Assembly (NCBI GenBank): GCA_023383795.1
Contig: JAHDYJ010000028.1
Coordinates: 1 to 40,841 of the forward strand
Direction: 5' to 3'
Source of the DNA: Burkholderiales bacterium
GTDB taxonomy: Bacteria; Pseudomonadota; Gammaproteobacteria; Burkholderiales; SG8-39
Length of the DNA: 40,841 bases
Numbering within the stretch: the first letter of the stretch is position 1; each line of letters starts with the position of its first letter. The position numbers were made by a program, and so were the translations under genes. The notes beneath the pieces are model-generated. The model searched no databases and was not told the origin of the DNA. It saw nothing but the letters and a program-made list of their open reading frames with translations. Of the stretch, positions 8,887 through 19,852 are shown in pieces.

Positions 8887-8938
8887 GGCGTGCGGCGCGG
8901 AAGGCGGGCGACGGGATCCGAGCGCGGCGGCGGCGCGA

Positions 8939-9808
<870 letters not shown>

Positions 9809-9899
9809 CGATTGCCCCTCGCGCCGCACGCGCGCAGACCGCGGCGAGCGGCGTCCGCAGGACGGCTCGATCCGCGCTCCGGTCCGCGCATCGGCATGC

Positions 9900-10703
9900 T
9901 CATGGCCGGTCCAAGGCCTCCCGGATGCCGCGCAGGAGCGCCGCGGCCCGCTCGGCCGCCGCGCCCTGCGGCGACTGCTCCATCTCCTGGATGATGCGGC
10001 TGCCGATCACGACCGCGTCGGCGACCCGCCCGATCGCCCGCGCGCTCTCGCCGTCGCGGATGCCGAACCCGACGCCGAGCGGCAGCCGCCCGGTGCGCGC
10101 GCGGATCGCGGCCAGCTTCGCGCCGACGTCGGCCACGTCCAGGTGGCCGGCGCCGGTGACCCCGGTCAGCGAGACGTAGTACACGTAGCCGCTCGCGATG
10201 CGCGCGACCTGGTCGATGCGTGCCTCGGTGGAGGTCGGCGCGAGCAGGAAGATCATGTCGATACCGTGGCGGCGCATCAGCGCCGCGAACTCGGCCGACT
10301 CCTCGGGCGGATAGTCGACCACCAGCACGCCGTCCACGCCGGCGGCCTGCGCCCCGCGGGCGAACGCCTCGGCGCCCATCGCCTCGATCGGGTTCGCGTA
10401 GCCCATCAGCACCACCGCGGTCTCGCCGTCGCGCTTGCGGAACCCGGCCACGCAGCCGAGGACGTCGTCCAGGCTTACGCCCGCACGCAGCGCGCGCTCG
10501 CTCGCGCGCTGGATCACCGGACCGTCGGCCATCGGATCGGAGAACGGCACGCCGAGCTCGATCACGTCCGCTCCGGCGCGCACCAGCGCGTGCATCAGCG
10601 CCACCGCGTCGCCCGCCGCCGGATCGCCGGCGGTGACGAACGGGATCAGCGCCTTGCGCTTCTGCCCGGCGAGGCGCTGGAAGACCGCTGCGATGCGCGA
10701 CAT
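9900..10703 (-). CDS. trpA: Tryptophan synthase alpha chain
   Basis: TrpA cleaves indole-3-glycerol phosphate to indole and glyceraldehyde-3-phosphate, passing indole to TrpB through a tunnel. The 267-residue TIM barrel has both catalytic acids at the standard numbering, E49 ([11 protein letters not shown]) and D60 (MADGPVIQ). It also carries GFGIRDGE and the C-terminal [10 protein letters not shown] phosphate-binding stretch. Unusually it is separated from trpB by a 165-base gap holding a heptanucleotide inverted array, instead of the usual tight coupling. Confidence 0.98.
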   Translation of the reverse strand: MSRIAAVFQRLAGQKRKALIPFVTAGDPAAGDAVALMHALVRAGADVIELGVPFSDPMADGPVIQRASERALRAGVSLDDVLGCVAGFRKRDGETAVVLMGYANPIEAMGAEAFARGAQAAGVDGVLVVDYPPEESAEFAALMRRHGIDMIFLLAPTSTEARIDQVARIASGYVYYVSLTGVTGAGHLDVADVGAKLAAIRARTGRLPLGVGFGIRDGESARAIGRVADAVVIGSRIIQEMEQSPQGAAAERAAALLRGIREALDRP

Positions 10704-10724
10704 GTTGGGGGCGACCAGGGGCCT

Positions 10725-10868
10725 TGGGTGATGGGTGATGGGTGATGGGTGATGATTTCTACGGCTTCGAGTCCCTGGCCCTGTTCTTTCGCGTCCGACC
10801 GGCTACCGCCTACGGGCTGGCCGCCGCGAGCTCGGCATCCATCACCCATTACCCATTGCCCATCACCC
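10725..10868. repeat. Inverted pair of heptanucleotide arrays in the trpB-trpA gap
   Basis: Four perfect tandem TGGGTGA units (10725-10752) lie on one side of an 89-base spacer. Four inverted units (TCACCCA, TTACCCA, TTGCCCA, TCACCC-) occupy 10842-10868. The inverted array abuts the trpB stop codon. In the minus-strand transcript the two arrays could pair into a long interrupted stem. No ORF or promoter is evident in the spacer. Confidence 0.85.
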
Positions 10869-12054
<1,186 letters not shown>

Positions 12055-12068
<14 letters not shown>

Positions 12069-12678
12069 TGCGGACTCCCTCGATGAACGCGGCGATCTTG
12101 TCCGCATCCTTGATGCCCTTGGCCGCCTCGACGCCGCTCGAGACGTCCACCGCCCACGGCCGCACGCGGCCGATGGCCTCGCCCACGTTCGCGGCCGTCA
12201 GGCCGCCGGACAGCACCACCGGCCGCGCGAGCCCGGCCGGAATGACGTCCCAGTCGAAGGCTTCCCCCGTGCCGCCGTAGAAGTCCGGGCGGTAGGTGTC
12301 GAGCAGCCAGCCGGCTGCGTCGTCGTAAGGCGACAGCGATTCTAGCAAATCCAGCCCCGGTCGAATCCGCAGCGCCTTGAGGTAGGGCGCGCCGAACTGC
12401 CGGCAGAACGCGGGCGTCTCCTCGCCGTGGAACTGCAGCAGGTCCACCCGGCACGCGTCGAGCACGCCGCGCACCTCGTCGGCGGCCGCATTCACGAACA
12501 GCGCGACGCGCGCGACGAACGGCGGCGTCGCCGCGGCGATCGCGCGCGCGCGCTCGATCGTGACGCAGCGCGGGCTCGGCCGGTAGAACACCAGCCCGAT
12601 CGCATCCGCGCCGAGCCGGGCGGCGGTCTGCGCGTCGCCGGGCGAGGTGATCCCGCAGATCTTGACTCGGGTGCGCAC
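12055..12678 (-). CDS. trpF: Phosphoribosylanthranilate isomerase
   Basis: TrpF performs the Amadori rearrangement of phosphoribosylanthranilate in tryptophan synthesis. The 207-residue barrel carries VKICGIT with catalytic C8, the LLQFHGEE segment, [11 protein letters not shown], and AVDVSSGVE with the catalytic Asp. It sits 6 bases after truA and overlaps the trpB start. The truA-trpF-trpB order is characteristic of beta- and gammaproteobacteria. Confidence 0.97.
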
Positions 12679-12684
12679 GCGGGC

Positions 12685-13494
12685 TCAGTCGGGGATCGGA
12701 TCGGGCAGCGCCGTGGAGAAGAACGGCATCATAGGCGCGAAACCCGGCAGGCTCCACTCCGGCCCGTAGCGCACCTCCGCGAGGTACAGGCCGTCCGGCG
12801 GGAACGTCGGAGCCGCGCGAGCGCGCTCGCGCACGGCGAGCACCGCGCCGAGCCACTCCGGCGGCCGCGCGCCCGTGCCGACGGGCACCCGGCCGCCGAC
12901 GACGTTCCTCACCATGTGATGCAGGAACGCGTCCGCGGTGAGCTCGAAGACGAAGTACGGCCCGCGCTGCGCGATCGCGAGCTTGCGCAGGTTCCGCACC
13001 GGCGATCTCGCCTGGCACTCGGAGGAGCGGAACGCGCTGAAATCGTGCTCGCCGAGCAGCAGGCGACCGGCCGCGCGCATGGGGTCGAGCGCGAGCGGCA
13101 GATGGAACCAGCCCACGCGCCGCGCGAGGACCGCGGGACGCACCGGATGGCAGTAGAGGATGTAGCGGTAGGTGCGCGCGGTCGCCGCGTAGCGCGCGTG
13201 GAAGGCGTCGGGCACCGGCTGCGCCCACTGCACCGCCACCGCCTCGGGCAGCGCGCTGTTCGCGCCGCGCACCCACGCCTGCGTCGGGCGCTCGGCCGAG
13301 GTCTCGAAGTGCGCCACCTGTCCGAGCGCATGCACGCCGGCGTCCGTGCGTCCGGCGGCGATCGTGCGCACCGGATGCGCCGCGATGCCCGAGAGCGCAC
13401 GCTCGACGTGGTCCTGCACGGTGCGGCCCGATGGCTGCGACTGCCAGCCGTCGAACCCGCTGCCGTCGTACGCGATGCCGATGGCGATCTTCAT
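12685..13494 (-). CDS. truA: tRNA pseudouridine(38-40) synthase
   Basis: TruA modifies uridines 38-40 in the anticodon stem-loop. The 269-residue protein starts MKIAIGIAYDGSGFDGWQSQ. The catalytic Asp is D51 in AAGRTDAGVHALGQVAHF. The C-terminal FLHHMVRNVVGG motif is also present. It is the first gene of the trp-acc-fol-pur block; about 100 bases separate it from fimV upstream, with a strong hairpin in the gap. Confidence 0.97.
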   Translation of the reverse strand: MKIAIGIAYDGSGFDGWQSQPSGRTVQDHVERALSGIAAHPVRTIAAGRTDAGVHALGQVAHFETSAERPTQAWVRGANSALPEAVAVQWAQPVPDAFHARYAATARTYRYILYCHPVRPAVLARRVGWFHLPLALDPMRAAGRLLLGEHDFSAFRSSECQARSPVRNLRKLAIAQRGPYFVFELTADAFLHHMVRNVVGGRVPVGTGARPPEWLGAVLAVRERARAAPTFPPDGLYLAEVRYGPEWSLPGFAPMMPFFSTALPDPIPD

Positions 13495-13549
13495 GGCCCG
13501 CCGGGTCCTCGTGCGATCGGCCCCGGCCCCGGGCGCGGCCGTCCAAAGC

Positions 13550-13576
13550 GAAACCGGGGCGCGCGGCCCCGGTTTC
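13550..13576 (-). terminator. Strong hairpin between fimV and truA
   Basis: A perfect 10-bp stem (GAAACCGGGG at 13550-13559 with 13567-13576) encloses a 7-base loop. It lies 22 bases after the fimV stop. There is no T tract, so termination would be imperfect or Rho-assisted, and some read-through into truA is possible. Confidence 0.5.
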
Positions 13577-13597
13577 CGGCGGCGACCCGGCCCGTGT

Positions 13598-16495
13598 TCA
13601 GCCGAGCGCTTCCAGCATGCTGCGCGCGCGCTGCTGCTGCGCGTTGTCGCCTTCCTTGATGACCTCGTTCAGGAGCTCGCGCGCACCGTCCTTGTCGCCC
13701 ATTTCCTCGTAGGCCTTCGCGAGATCGAGCTTGGTGGCGACCTCCTGCCAGCCCGGCGCCGCACCCGCGCCAGGGGTCTCGCCGGGCGTGCCGAGGTCGA
13801 GGCTGATCCCGGCGAGATCGGCGGCGCCGCCACCTGCCCGCGGCGCCTGGGTCGGCTCGTCGAGCTTGAAGTCGAAATCCATGCCGGATGCCGGCTCCGG
13901 CGCCTTCGCCACCGGGCTCTGCGGCAGGACGACGGTCGGCTGCGACTGCGCCATCATCTTGGCGGTGCTGTCGAGCTCGGGCGAGGTCTTGCCGCCGGGC
14001 AGCTCGAAGTCGATCGCGAGATCGACGTTGCCCTCGCTCAAGTCCTGCGCGGCCTTGCTCACGCCCTGATCCATGATCAGCGTGCCCGACGGCGAGAAGT
14101 CCGACTCGGACTGCTCGGCGGGCTGCGACGGCTCGCCGAGATCGAGGTCGAAGCCGACGTCGGCCGGCGCCTGGCTCGGCATGCTCAGGTCGAGCGCGAT
14201 GTCGGGCGCCCCTGCGCGCTCCTGGCCGGCGGAGGACTCGAGGTTGAAGTCGATCGAAGGCGGCGCAGCGCGCGGGCTGGAGACCTCGGGCGTCGCGAGC
14301 GCGGCGGCCGCGGCGGGCGTCATGACCGACATCTGCTGGCTGCGCGCCATCGACGCCGCAGCGACCGGTCCGGGCTCGGTGCGCTTGCCGCCGTAGAGCG
14401 CGTTGGCGGGATCGACCTGCTGCCCGAGCACCGCCGCCTTCTCCCAATCCGGCCCCTGGCCGCCGGTCGCGGCGTAGATCTCGCCGGCGGTCGTCTCGAA
14501 CGCCTTCAGGTCCTTGCGGGCCGCGTAGATCTCGAGCAGCTTCACGCGTACCGCCTGGCGGCTCGGATCCTTCTGCAGGGCCTCCTTCAGGATCTCCTCG
14601 GCCTGCGCGTCGCGCCCGTAGGCCATGTAGACGTCGGCTTCGGCGACCGGGTCGACCTCGTCGGTGTCGATCGCGCCGATCCCGCTCTGGCTGAAATCGG
14701 TCTGGAGCGAGCTGCCGCCGGTGTCGACGCTGCGACCGCCGGTCGTGCCGAAGACCGAGCTCGAGTCGGTCGTGGTGACCCCGGCGAGACTGTTCTCTAG
14801 GCTAGTTGCTTTTTTTTTCCGGTACGCGTACGCGCCGTAGCCGACCAGCAGCAGAACGACCCCGCCTATGCCCCCGAGCGCCACCGGGTTGTCGAGCACC
14901 TCGTCGAGGAGGCTCGGCTCGGCGATCGGCATCGGCGGCGGCGGCGCGGGCCTGGGTTTCGGCGGCGCCTTCGCCGCGGGCGGCGGCGCCGGGGCGACCG
15001 GCGGCGGCGCTTCGGCCTTCGCGGGTGCGGGCGCCTCCTTGGCGGGCTCGGGCACCCGCTCCATCTCGGGCGCCTTCGCGATCTCCGGGGCCTTCGCCGG
15101 CTCGGGTGCCTTCGCGGCCTCGGGTGCCTGCGCGATTTCCGGCGCCTTGGCGACTTCCGGCGCCTTCACGGGCTCGGGCGCCTTCGCCACCTCGGGCGCC
15201 TTCGCCACCTCGGGCGCTTTCGTCGGCTCGGGTGCCTTCGCGGGGGCCGCCGGCGCGGGCGGCGGCGGCGCGGCCCTGGCGGTCTCGGCCTGCTTCTGCA
15301 GCTGGGCGAGCTGCTGGTTCTTGAGCTCGAGCAGCTTCTCCATGTCGCGGACGTTGCGCTCGAGCTGCGCCACGCGCTCGTTCGCCTCGTTCAGGGCGCG
15401 CTCGCGTGCGGCGAGATCGTCGGCGCGCGCCGCGGCCTTGGCGGCCTTGTCGGCCGCCTGCTCGGCGCGCGACAGCCGCAGCTGGTCCTCCGTCGGAGCC
15501 GCGGGCGCCGCGGGTGCAGGCGGCGCGGCCGCGATCGCGCCGGCGGCGCGCTGACCGGGCTCCTCGCGCGCCGGCGCGGCGGCGACGGCGCTCGCCACTC
15601 GGCCGCGATACTCGTCGAACGCCTGCGCCTGGACACCGACCACCTTGGTCGCATCCTCCGAGGTCACCGCGGTGGCCTCGTCCCTGGTCGGGATCTTGAG
15701 CACCGCGCCCGCGCGGACGAGGTTCATGTTCTCGTTGATGAACGCCGACTCGTTCGCGCGGTACAACGCGACCAGCATCTGGTGCAACGTGACGCCGGGC
15801 GGCAGATTCGCGAGCGCGATCTGCGAGAGCGTGTCGCCGCGCTGCACCTCGTAGGTCCCCGGGGCGGCGGCTGCCGGCGGCGTGTCGGCAGGGGCGCTTG
15901 GAGCGGCGGGCGCGGGCGCGGGCGGCGCCGCAGGCGCGGCGGCGACCGGCTTCGCCGGATCGGGCGTGGGCGCGGCGGCAGGCTTCGGCGCCTCGGGCAC
16001 GACGACGGGTTCGGGCGCCCGCGGCGGCGCGATCGGCTTCACCTCCGGCGCCGCCGCCGTGGTGGGCGGCGCGATGTCGCGCGGACCCTTGTATTCGACC
16101 GGATCGAGCAGGAACGTGTACTGGCGGACCAGCCGGCCGGTCGCCCAGTTGAGCTCCACGAGCACGTCGACGAAGGGCTCGTTGACCGGCTCGGTCGACG
16201 TGAGCACGACGATGAAATCCTTGTCACGACGCTGGATGCCCGCGCGCAGCGACGAGATCACCGCACCGTAATCCACGCCCGCCTGACGGTACGCCTCGGG
16301 CGAGGCGATGCGCGCGCTCAGCGACTCGGTCTCGCCGGCGCGCAGGGAAACGACCTCGATCTCGGCCTTGAGCGGCTGGCCCAGGGACGACTGCAACGCG
16401 AGCCGCCCGAGTCCGGCACCGAGTGCCAGGGCGGGGGCGAGCAGGAGCACTGCCAGCGCCAGGAATCTAGTTGTAGTAGTCGTACGAGTTCCCAC
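13598..16495 (-). CDS. fimV: FimV-type pilus assembly / polar hub protein
   Basis: FimV is a cell-pole and type IV pilus assembly scaffold with periplasmic and cytoplasmic parts. The 965-residue protein starts at GTG 16495, after AGGGG at good spacing. In order it has a signal peptide (1-27) and the conserved N-terminal FimV domain (GLGRLALQSSLGQPLKAEIEV, about 28-135). Then come a LysM-type segment (YEVQRGDTLSQIA, about 214-269), a likely coiled coil (338-408), about eleven KAPE-type hexapeptide repeats (420-486) and a transmembrane helix (541-558). An acidic cytoplasmic region and the C-terminal FimV helix-turn-helix motif (LAKAYEEMGDKDGARELL) complete it. A run of nine A immediately follows the membrane helix. 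Confidence 0.93.
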   Translation of the reverse strand: MGTRTTTTTRFLALAVLLLAPALALGAGLGRLALQSSLGQPLKAEIEVVSLRAGETESLSARIASPEAYRQAGVDYGAVISSLRAGIQRRDKDFIVVLTSTEPVNEPFVDVLVELNWATGRLVRQYTFLLDPVEYKGPRDIAPPTTAAAPEVKPIAPPRAPEPVVVPEAPKPAAAPTPDPAKPVAAAPAAPPAPAPAAPSAPADTPPAAAAPGTYEVQRGDTLSQIALANLPPGVTLHQMLVALYRANESAFINENMNLVRAGAVLKIPTRDEATAVTSEDATKVVGVQAQAFDEYRGRVASAVAAAPAREEPGQRAAGAIAAAPPAPAAPAAPTEDQLRLSRAEQAADKAAKAAARADDLAARERALNEANERVAQLERNVRDMEKLLELKNQQLAQLQKQAETARAAPPPPAPAAPAKAPEPTKAPEVAKAPEVAKAPEPVKAPEVAKAPEIAQAPEAAKAPEPAKAPEIAKAPEMERVPEPAKEAPAPAKAEAPPPVAPAPPPAAKAPPKPRPAPPPPMPIAEPSLLDEVLDNPVALGGIGGVVLLLVGYGAYAYRKKKATSLENSLAGVTTTDSSSVFGTTGGRSVDTGGSSLQTDFSQSGIGAIDTDEVDPVAEADVYMAYGRDAQAEEILKEALQKDPSRQAVRVKLLEIYAARKDLKAFETTAGEIYAATGGQGPDWEKAAVLGQQVDPANALYGGKRTEPGPVAAASMARSQQMSVMTPAAAAALATPEVSSPRAAPPSIDFNLESSAGQERAGAPDIALDLSMPSQAPADVGFDLDLGEPSQPAEQSESDFSPSGTLIMDQGVSKAAQDLSEGNVDLAIDFELPGGKTSPELDSTAKMMAQSQPTVVLPQSPVAKAPEPASGMDFDFKLDEPTQAPRAGGGAADLAGISLDLGTPGETPGAGAAPGWQEVATKLDLAKAYEEMGDKDGARELLNEVIKEGDNAQQQRARSMLEALG
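14810..14818 (-). other. A9 tract in fimV: candidate slippage site with stops in both other frames
   Basis: The codons after the membrane helix are CGG AAA AAA AAA GCA ACT AGC CTA. One added A gives K-K-K-S-N and then TAG. One lost A gives K-K-K-Q-L-A and then TAG. Either slip would yield a FimV ending just inside the cytoplasm. Slippage itself is an inference. Confidence 0.5.
15038..15238 (-). repeat. Tandem 18-bp repeats encoding KAPE hexapeptides in fimV
   Basis: Residues 420-486 of FimV consist of about eleven tandem hexapeptides of the form K-A-P-E-x-x, with degenerate units at the ends (QAPEAA, RVPEPA). The coding DNA repeats with an 18-base period. It forms an extended, charged, Pro-rich spacer between the coiled coil and the membrane helix. 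Copy number is likely to vary between strains. Confidence 0.85.
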
Positions 16496-16527
16496 TCTGC
16501 ACCCCTGGGACTTGGACCGAGGTATTT

Positions 16528-16556
16528 AAATTAGCATCAGTGGGTTAGCCTTGCAA
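16528..16556 (-). promoter_or_regulatory. Predicted fimV promoter
   Basis: On the minus strand TTGCAA (16556-16551) is followed after 17 bases by TAATTT (16533-16528). TGC directly before the latter forms an extended -10. It lies in a conspicuously AT-rich patch. Initiation near 16521 would leave a leader of about 25 bases before the fimV GTG. The rest of the 16496-16708 gap shows small hairpins but no gene. Confidence 0.55.
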
Positions 16557-16708
16557 GCTAAGGTTCCACCTTGAATTAGCGCTTAAGCCAAAAATTCCTC
16601 AGCCGATTCTGGCGTGGAATTCGCTTCCGGACCGCCCGCCGGCCACGCGACTCGCCGCTCCCGGCGAAGGACGCCTCGCAGGCGGCGCTGGGCGGCCGGC
16701 AAGGGGGC

Positions 16709-17875
16709 TCAGGCAAGCGCCTGCGCCCGGGTCCCGACCGCTCGCGGCGCGCGCAGCGCGTCGCGCTCCTCGAGCAGGATGCGCAGCATGCGGCGCAGCG
16801 GCTCGGCGGCGCCCCACAGCAGCTGGTCGCCCACCGTGAACGCGGCGAGATACTGCGGCCCCATCGACATCTTCCGCAGGCGGCCGATCGGCACCTCGAG
16901 GCTGCCGGTGACGCGCGCCGGCGAGAGCTCGCGCATGCTGTCCTCGCGCCGGTTCGGCACCACCCGCACCCACGGGTTCGCCGCCGCGAGAATGCGCTCG
17001 ATCTCCGCGAGCGGCACGTCGCGCGCGAGCTTGATCGTGAGCGCCTGGCTGTGGCAGCGCATCGCGCCGATGCGCACGCACACGCCGTCCATCGGGATCG
17101 GGTCCGCCTCGCGTCCCAGGATCTTGTTGCCCTCGGCCTGCGCCTTCCACTCCTCGCGGCTCTGGCCGGTGCCGAGATCCTTGTCGATCCACGGGATCAG
17201 GCTGCCGGCGAGCGGCACGCCGAAGTGCTCGCGCGGAAGCGCCTCGCCGCGCAGCGCATCGGCGACGCGCCGATCGATCTCGAGGATCGCCGAGGCGGGA
17301 TCGTCGAGCAGCCCGCCGGTCGCCGCGTGCACCGCGCCCATCTGCTGCAGGAGCTCGCGCATGTTCTGCGCGCCGGCGCCGGACGCGGCCTGGTAGGTCA
17401 TCGCGGTCAGCCACTCCACGAGCCCCTCGCGGAAGAGGCCGTCGAGCGCCATCAGCATCAGGCTCACCGTGCAGTTGCCGCCGATGAAGTCGCGCACGCC
17501 GCGGCCGAGCGCCTCCTCGATCACGCGCAGGTTGACCGGGTCGAGGATGATGACGGCGTCCTCGCGCATGCGCAGCGCCGAGGCGGCGTCGATCCAGTAG
17601 CCCTGCCATCCCGCCGCGCGCAGTCGCGGATGCACCTCGTTCGTGTAGTCCCCGCCCTGGCAGGTCAGCACGACGTCCATCCGCGCGAGCTCGTCGATCG
17701 CGCGGGCGTCCTTGAGCGGCGGCGCATCGCGCCCGACGTCGGGCGCGCGCCCGCCGACGCTCGACGTGGAGAAGAACACCGGCTCGACCAGGCCGAAATC
17801 GCCCTCGGCGCGCATGCGTCCGACGAGGACGGAGCCCACCATTCCGCGCCATCCCACCAGTCCGACTCTCATCAT
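16709..17875 (-). CDS. asd: Aspartate-semialdehyde dehydrogenase
   Basis: Asd reduces aspartyl phosphate to aspartate semialdehyde, feeding Met, Thr, Lys and diaminopimelate synthesis. The chosen start, ATG 17875, gives [21 protein letters not shown] (388 residues). A GTG one codon earlier and an ATG one codon later are possible. The catalytic Cys is C135 in [30 protein letters not shown] and the C-terminal segment are typical of the Gram-negative enzyme. It follows leuB by 51 bases and precedes fimV, the same order as in pseudomonads and many betaproteobacteria. Confidence 0.97.
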   Translation of the reverse strand: MMRVGLVGWRGMVGSVLVGRMRAEGDFGLVEPVFFSTSSVGGRAPDVGRDAPPLKDARAIDELARMDVVLTCQGGDYTNEVHPRLRAAGWQGYWIDAASALRMREDAVIILDPVNLRVIEEALGRGVRDFIGGNCTVSLMLMALDGLFREGLVEWLTAMTYQAASGAGAQNMRELLQQMGAVHAATGGLLDDPASAILEIDRRVADALRGEALPREHFGVPLAGSLIPWIDKDLGTGQSREEWKAQAEGNKILGREADPIPMDGVCVRIGAMRCHSQALTIKLARDVPLAEIERILAAANPWVRVVPNRREDSMRELSPARVTGSLEVPIGRLRKMSMGPQYLAAFTVGDQLLWGAAEPLRRMLRILLEERDALRAPRAVGTRAQALA

Positions 17876-17926
17876 CACCGGTTCCCCGTTCCCGAATCCG
17901 CTTCGTTCCGCGACGCCGCTTCCCGC

Positions 17927-18997
17927 TCAACCGAGGGCGGCGACCACCGCGTCGCCCATCTCGCCCGTGCCGACCCGCTCCGTGCCGGGCTCGTGCAGGT
18001 CCGCGGTGCGCAGCCCCCGCGCGAGCACCTTGCGCACCGCCGCCTCGACGCGCGCCGCGGCGGCCTCGTTGTCGAGACTGTAACGCAGCATCATCGCCGC
18101 GGAAAGGATCGTCGCGAGCGGATTCGCGAGATTCTTCCCGGCGATGTCCGGGGCCGACCCGTGGATCGGCTCGTACAGGCCCTTGCCGCGCTCGTCGAGC
18201 GACGCCGAAGGCAGCATGCCGATCGATCCGGTGAGCATCGAGGCCTCGTCGGACAGGATGTCGCCGAACATGTTCCCGGTCACGATCACGTCGAACTGCT
18301 TCGGGTCGCGCAGGAGCTGCATGGCCGCGTTGTCGACGTACATGTGCGAGAGGGCGACGTCGGGATACCCGGCGCCGACCGCGGTCACGACCTCGCGCCA
18401 GAGCTGGCTCGTCTCGAGCACGTTGGCCTTGTCCACCGAGCACAGCCGCCGGCCGCGCTTGCGCGCGGCGTCGAAGCCGACCCGCGCGATGCGCTCGATC
18501 TCCGCCTCGGTATAGCGCATCGTGTCGAAGCCCTCGCGGCCGCCGTCCGCGGCGGCGCGGATGCCGCGCGGCTGCCCGAAGTAGATGTCGCCGGTCAGCT
18601 CGCGCAGGATGAGGATGTCGAGCCCGGACACGACTTCCGGCCGCAGCGTGGACGCGTTGACGAGCTCCGGGTGCACGGTCGCCGGCCGCAGGTTGGCGAA
18701 CAGGCCGAGCTCCTTGCGCAGCCGCAGGAGCGCCTGCTCCGGCCGCTTCGGACGCGGCAGCGCGTCGTATCGGGGGGCGCCGACGGACCCGAACAGGATG
18801 GCGTCGGCCGCGCGCGCGAGGTCCAGGGTCGTCGCGGGGAGCGGGTCGCCCGCCGCGTCATAGGCGGCGCCGCCGACCGGGGCCTCGACGAGCTCGAGCG
18901 CGACGCCGTGCCGGCCGAGCGCGCGCAGCACCTTGACCGCCTGCGCGACGATCTCCGGGCCGATCCCGTCGCCGGGGAGGATGGCGATCTTGTGCAT
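17927..18997 (-). CDS. leuB: 3-isopropylmalate dehydrogenase
   Basis: LeuB oxidatively decarboxylates 3-isopropylmalate with NAD in leucine synthesis. The 356-residue protein starts [27 protein letters not shown]. It contains the [36 protein letters not shown] region and [14 protein letters not shown]. The hexahistidine-free metal site Asp residues in [13 protein letters not shown] are intact. It lies downstream of leuD, separated by a 101-base gap filled with heptanucleotide arrays. Confidence 0.98.
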   Translation of the reverse strand: MHKIAILPGDGIGPEIVAQAVKVLRALGRHGVALELVEAPVGGAAYDAAGDPLPATTLDLARAADAILFGSVGAPRYDALPRPKRPEQALLRLRKELGLFANLRPATVHPELVNASTLRPEVVSGLDILILRELTGDIYFGQPRGIRAAADGGREGFDTMRYTEAEIERIARVGFDAARKRGRRLCSVDKANVLETSQLWREVVTAVGAGYPDVALSHMYVDNAAMQLLRDPKQFDVIVTGNMFGDILSDEASMLTGSIGMLPSASLDERGKGLYEPIHGSAPDIAGKNLANPLATILSAAMMLRYSLDNEAAAARVEAAVRKVLARGLRTADLHEPGTERVGTGEMGDAVVAALG

Positions 18998-19002
18998 GGG
19001 AG

Positions 19003-19102
19003 GGTGAGAGGTGAACGGTGAACGGTGAGCGGTGAACAGTAGGGCCTAAACTCCGTTTACCGTTTACCGTTTACCGTTTACCGTTCACCGTTCACCGTTC
19101 AC
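19003..19102. repeat. Inverted pair of heptanucleotide arrays in the leuD-leuB gap
   Basis: Five GGTGA(A/G)(C/A) units (19003-19037) are followed by a 16-base spacer. Seven inverted units follow: four CGTTTAC (19054-19081) then three CGTTCAC (19082-19102). The last unit contains the leuD stop codon (19099-19101). In the leuD-leuB transcript the arrays can fold into one long hairpin. The architecture is the same as in the trpB-trpA gap but with a different heptamer. Confidence 0.88.
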
Positions 19103-19740
19103 CCGAAAAGCCAGGGCTGCGCCGCCCGCCGCTGCGCCTCGTACGCCCGGATCTCGTCCGCGTGGCGCAGCGTGAGGCCGATCTCGTCCAGGCCGTTCAG
19201 CAGGCAGTACTTGCGGAAGGGGTCGATCTCGAAGCGCATGACCTTCGCGCCGTCGGTCGTCGCGACCGTCTGCCGGTCGAGATCGATCGAAAGCCGGAAG
19301 CCCGGGAACGCGGCGACGTCGTGGAAGATCGCGTCGACCTCCCGCTCGACGAGCGCGATCGGCAGCAGGCCGTTCTTGAGCGAATTGTTCTGGAAGATCT
19401 CGCCGAACGAGGGCGCGATCACGGCACGGAAGCCGAAGTCGAGCAGCGCCCACGGCGCGTGCTCGCGCGACGAGCCGCAGCCGAAGTTCGCGCGCGCGAG
19501 CAGGATGCTCGCGCCGCGGTAGCGCGGCTGGTTCAGAACGAAGTCCGGATTGAGCGGACGCTTCGCGTCGTCCCTGCCGGGCTCGCCGACGTCGCGATAG
19601 CGCCAGGCGTCGAACAGGTTCGGCCCGAACCCGGAGCGCTTGATCGACTTCAGGAACTGCTTCGGGATGATCGCGTCGGTGTCGACGTTCGCACGGTCGA
19701 GCGGAGCGACGAGCCCGGTGTGGACGGTGAATCTCTCCAT
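19099..19740 (-). CDS. leuD: 3-isopropylmalate dehydratase, small subunit
   Basis: LeuD is the swivelling small subunit that pairs with LeuC to isomerise 2- to 3-isopropylmalate. The 213-residue protein starts [33 protein letters not shown]. It also has the [31 protein letters not shown] signature. A GGAG binding site lies five bases before the ATG. The first 16 codons are duplicated just upstream as part of a separate short ORF. The gene ends inside the heptamer array. Confidence 0.98.
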   Translation of the reverse strand: MERFTVHTGLVAPLDRANVDTDAIIPKQFLKSIKRSGFGPNLFDAWRYRDVGEPGRDDAKRPLNPDFVLNQPRYRGASILLARANFGCGSSREHAPWALLDFGFRAVIAPSFGEIFQNNSLKNGLLPIALVEREVDAIFHDVAAFPGFRLSIDLDRQTVATTDGAKVMRFEIDPFRKYCLLNGLDEIGLTLRHADEIRAYEAQRRAAQPWLFG

Positions 19741-19742
19741 GA

Positions 19743-19850
19743 CTACTCCGAATGCCAGCAGCCCGCGCGAGGGTGCCGTGCAGCGCGGGCGGTCGTTCCC
19801 TCACGGTCGAGCGGCGCGACGAGCCCGGTGTGGACGGTGACTTGCTCCAT
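19743..19850 (-). CDS. 35-codon leader-like ORF copying the leuD start
   Basis: The ORF encodes [20 protein letters not shown]... and then unrelated residues ending WHSE. Codons 1-16 match the leuD N-terminus at all but two positions, including most DNA bases. After codon 16 there is no similarity to LeuD. It starts two bases after the entericidin stop (TAG-CC-ATG) and stops two bases before leuD (TAG-TC-ATG), so all three could be coupled by termination-reinitiation. Its peptide has only two Leu, which argues against classical leucine attenuation. It may be a decaying partial duplication that happens to be open; expression is unknown. Confidence 0.5.
   Translation of the reverse strand: MEQVTVHTGLVAPLDREGTTARAARHPRAGCWHSE
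19761..19790 (-). other. Hairpin inside the leader-like ORF before leuD
   Basis: GCCCGCGC (19761-19768) and GCGCGGGC (19783-19790) form a perfect 8-bp stem with a 14-base loop, ending 20 bases upstream of the leuD start. It lies in the part of the leader ORF that is not derived from leuD. It could slow ribosomes or act in RNA processing; there is no T tract. Confidence 0.5.
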
Positions 19851-19852
19851 GG

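Noticed and set aside
10725..10868. Possible CRISPR array at the heptamer repeats
   Set aside because: Units are 7 bases, contiguous and without spacers, and the two sets are in opposite orientation. No cas gene is present.
19743..19850. Classical leucine attenuator leader peptide
   Set aside because: The peptide has only two Leu, no run of Leu codons, and the downstream hairpin lacks a T tract. The similarity to the leuD N-terminus indicates a partial duplication instead.
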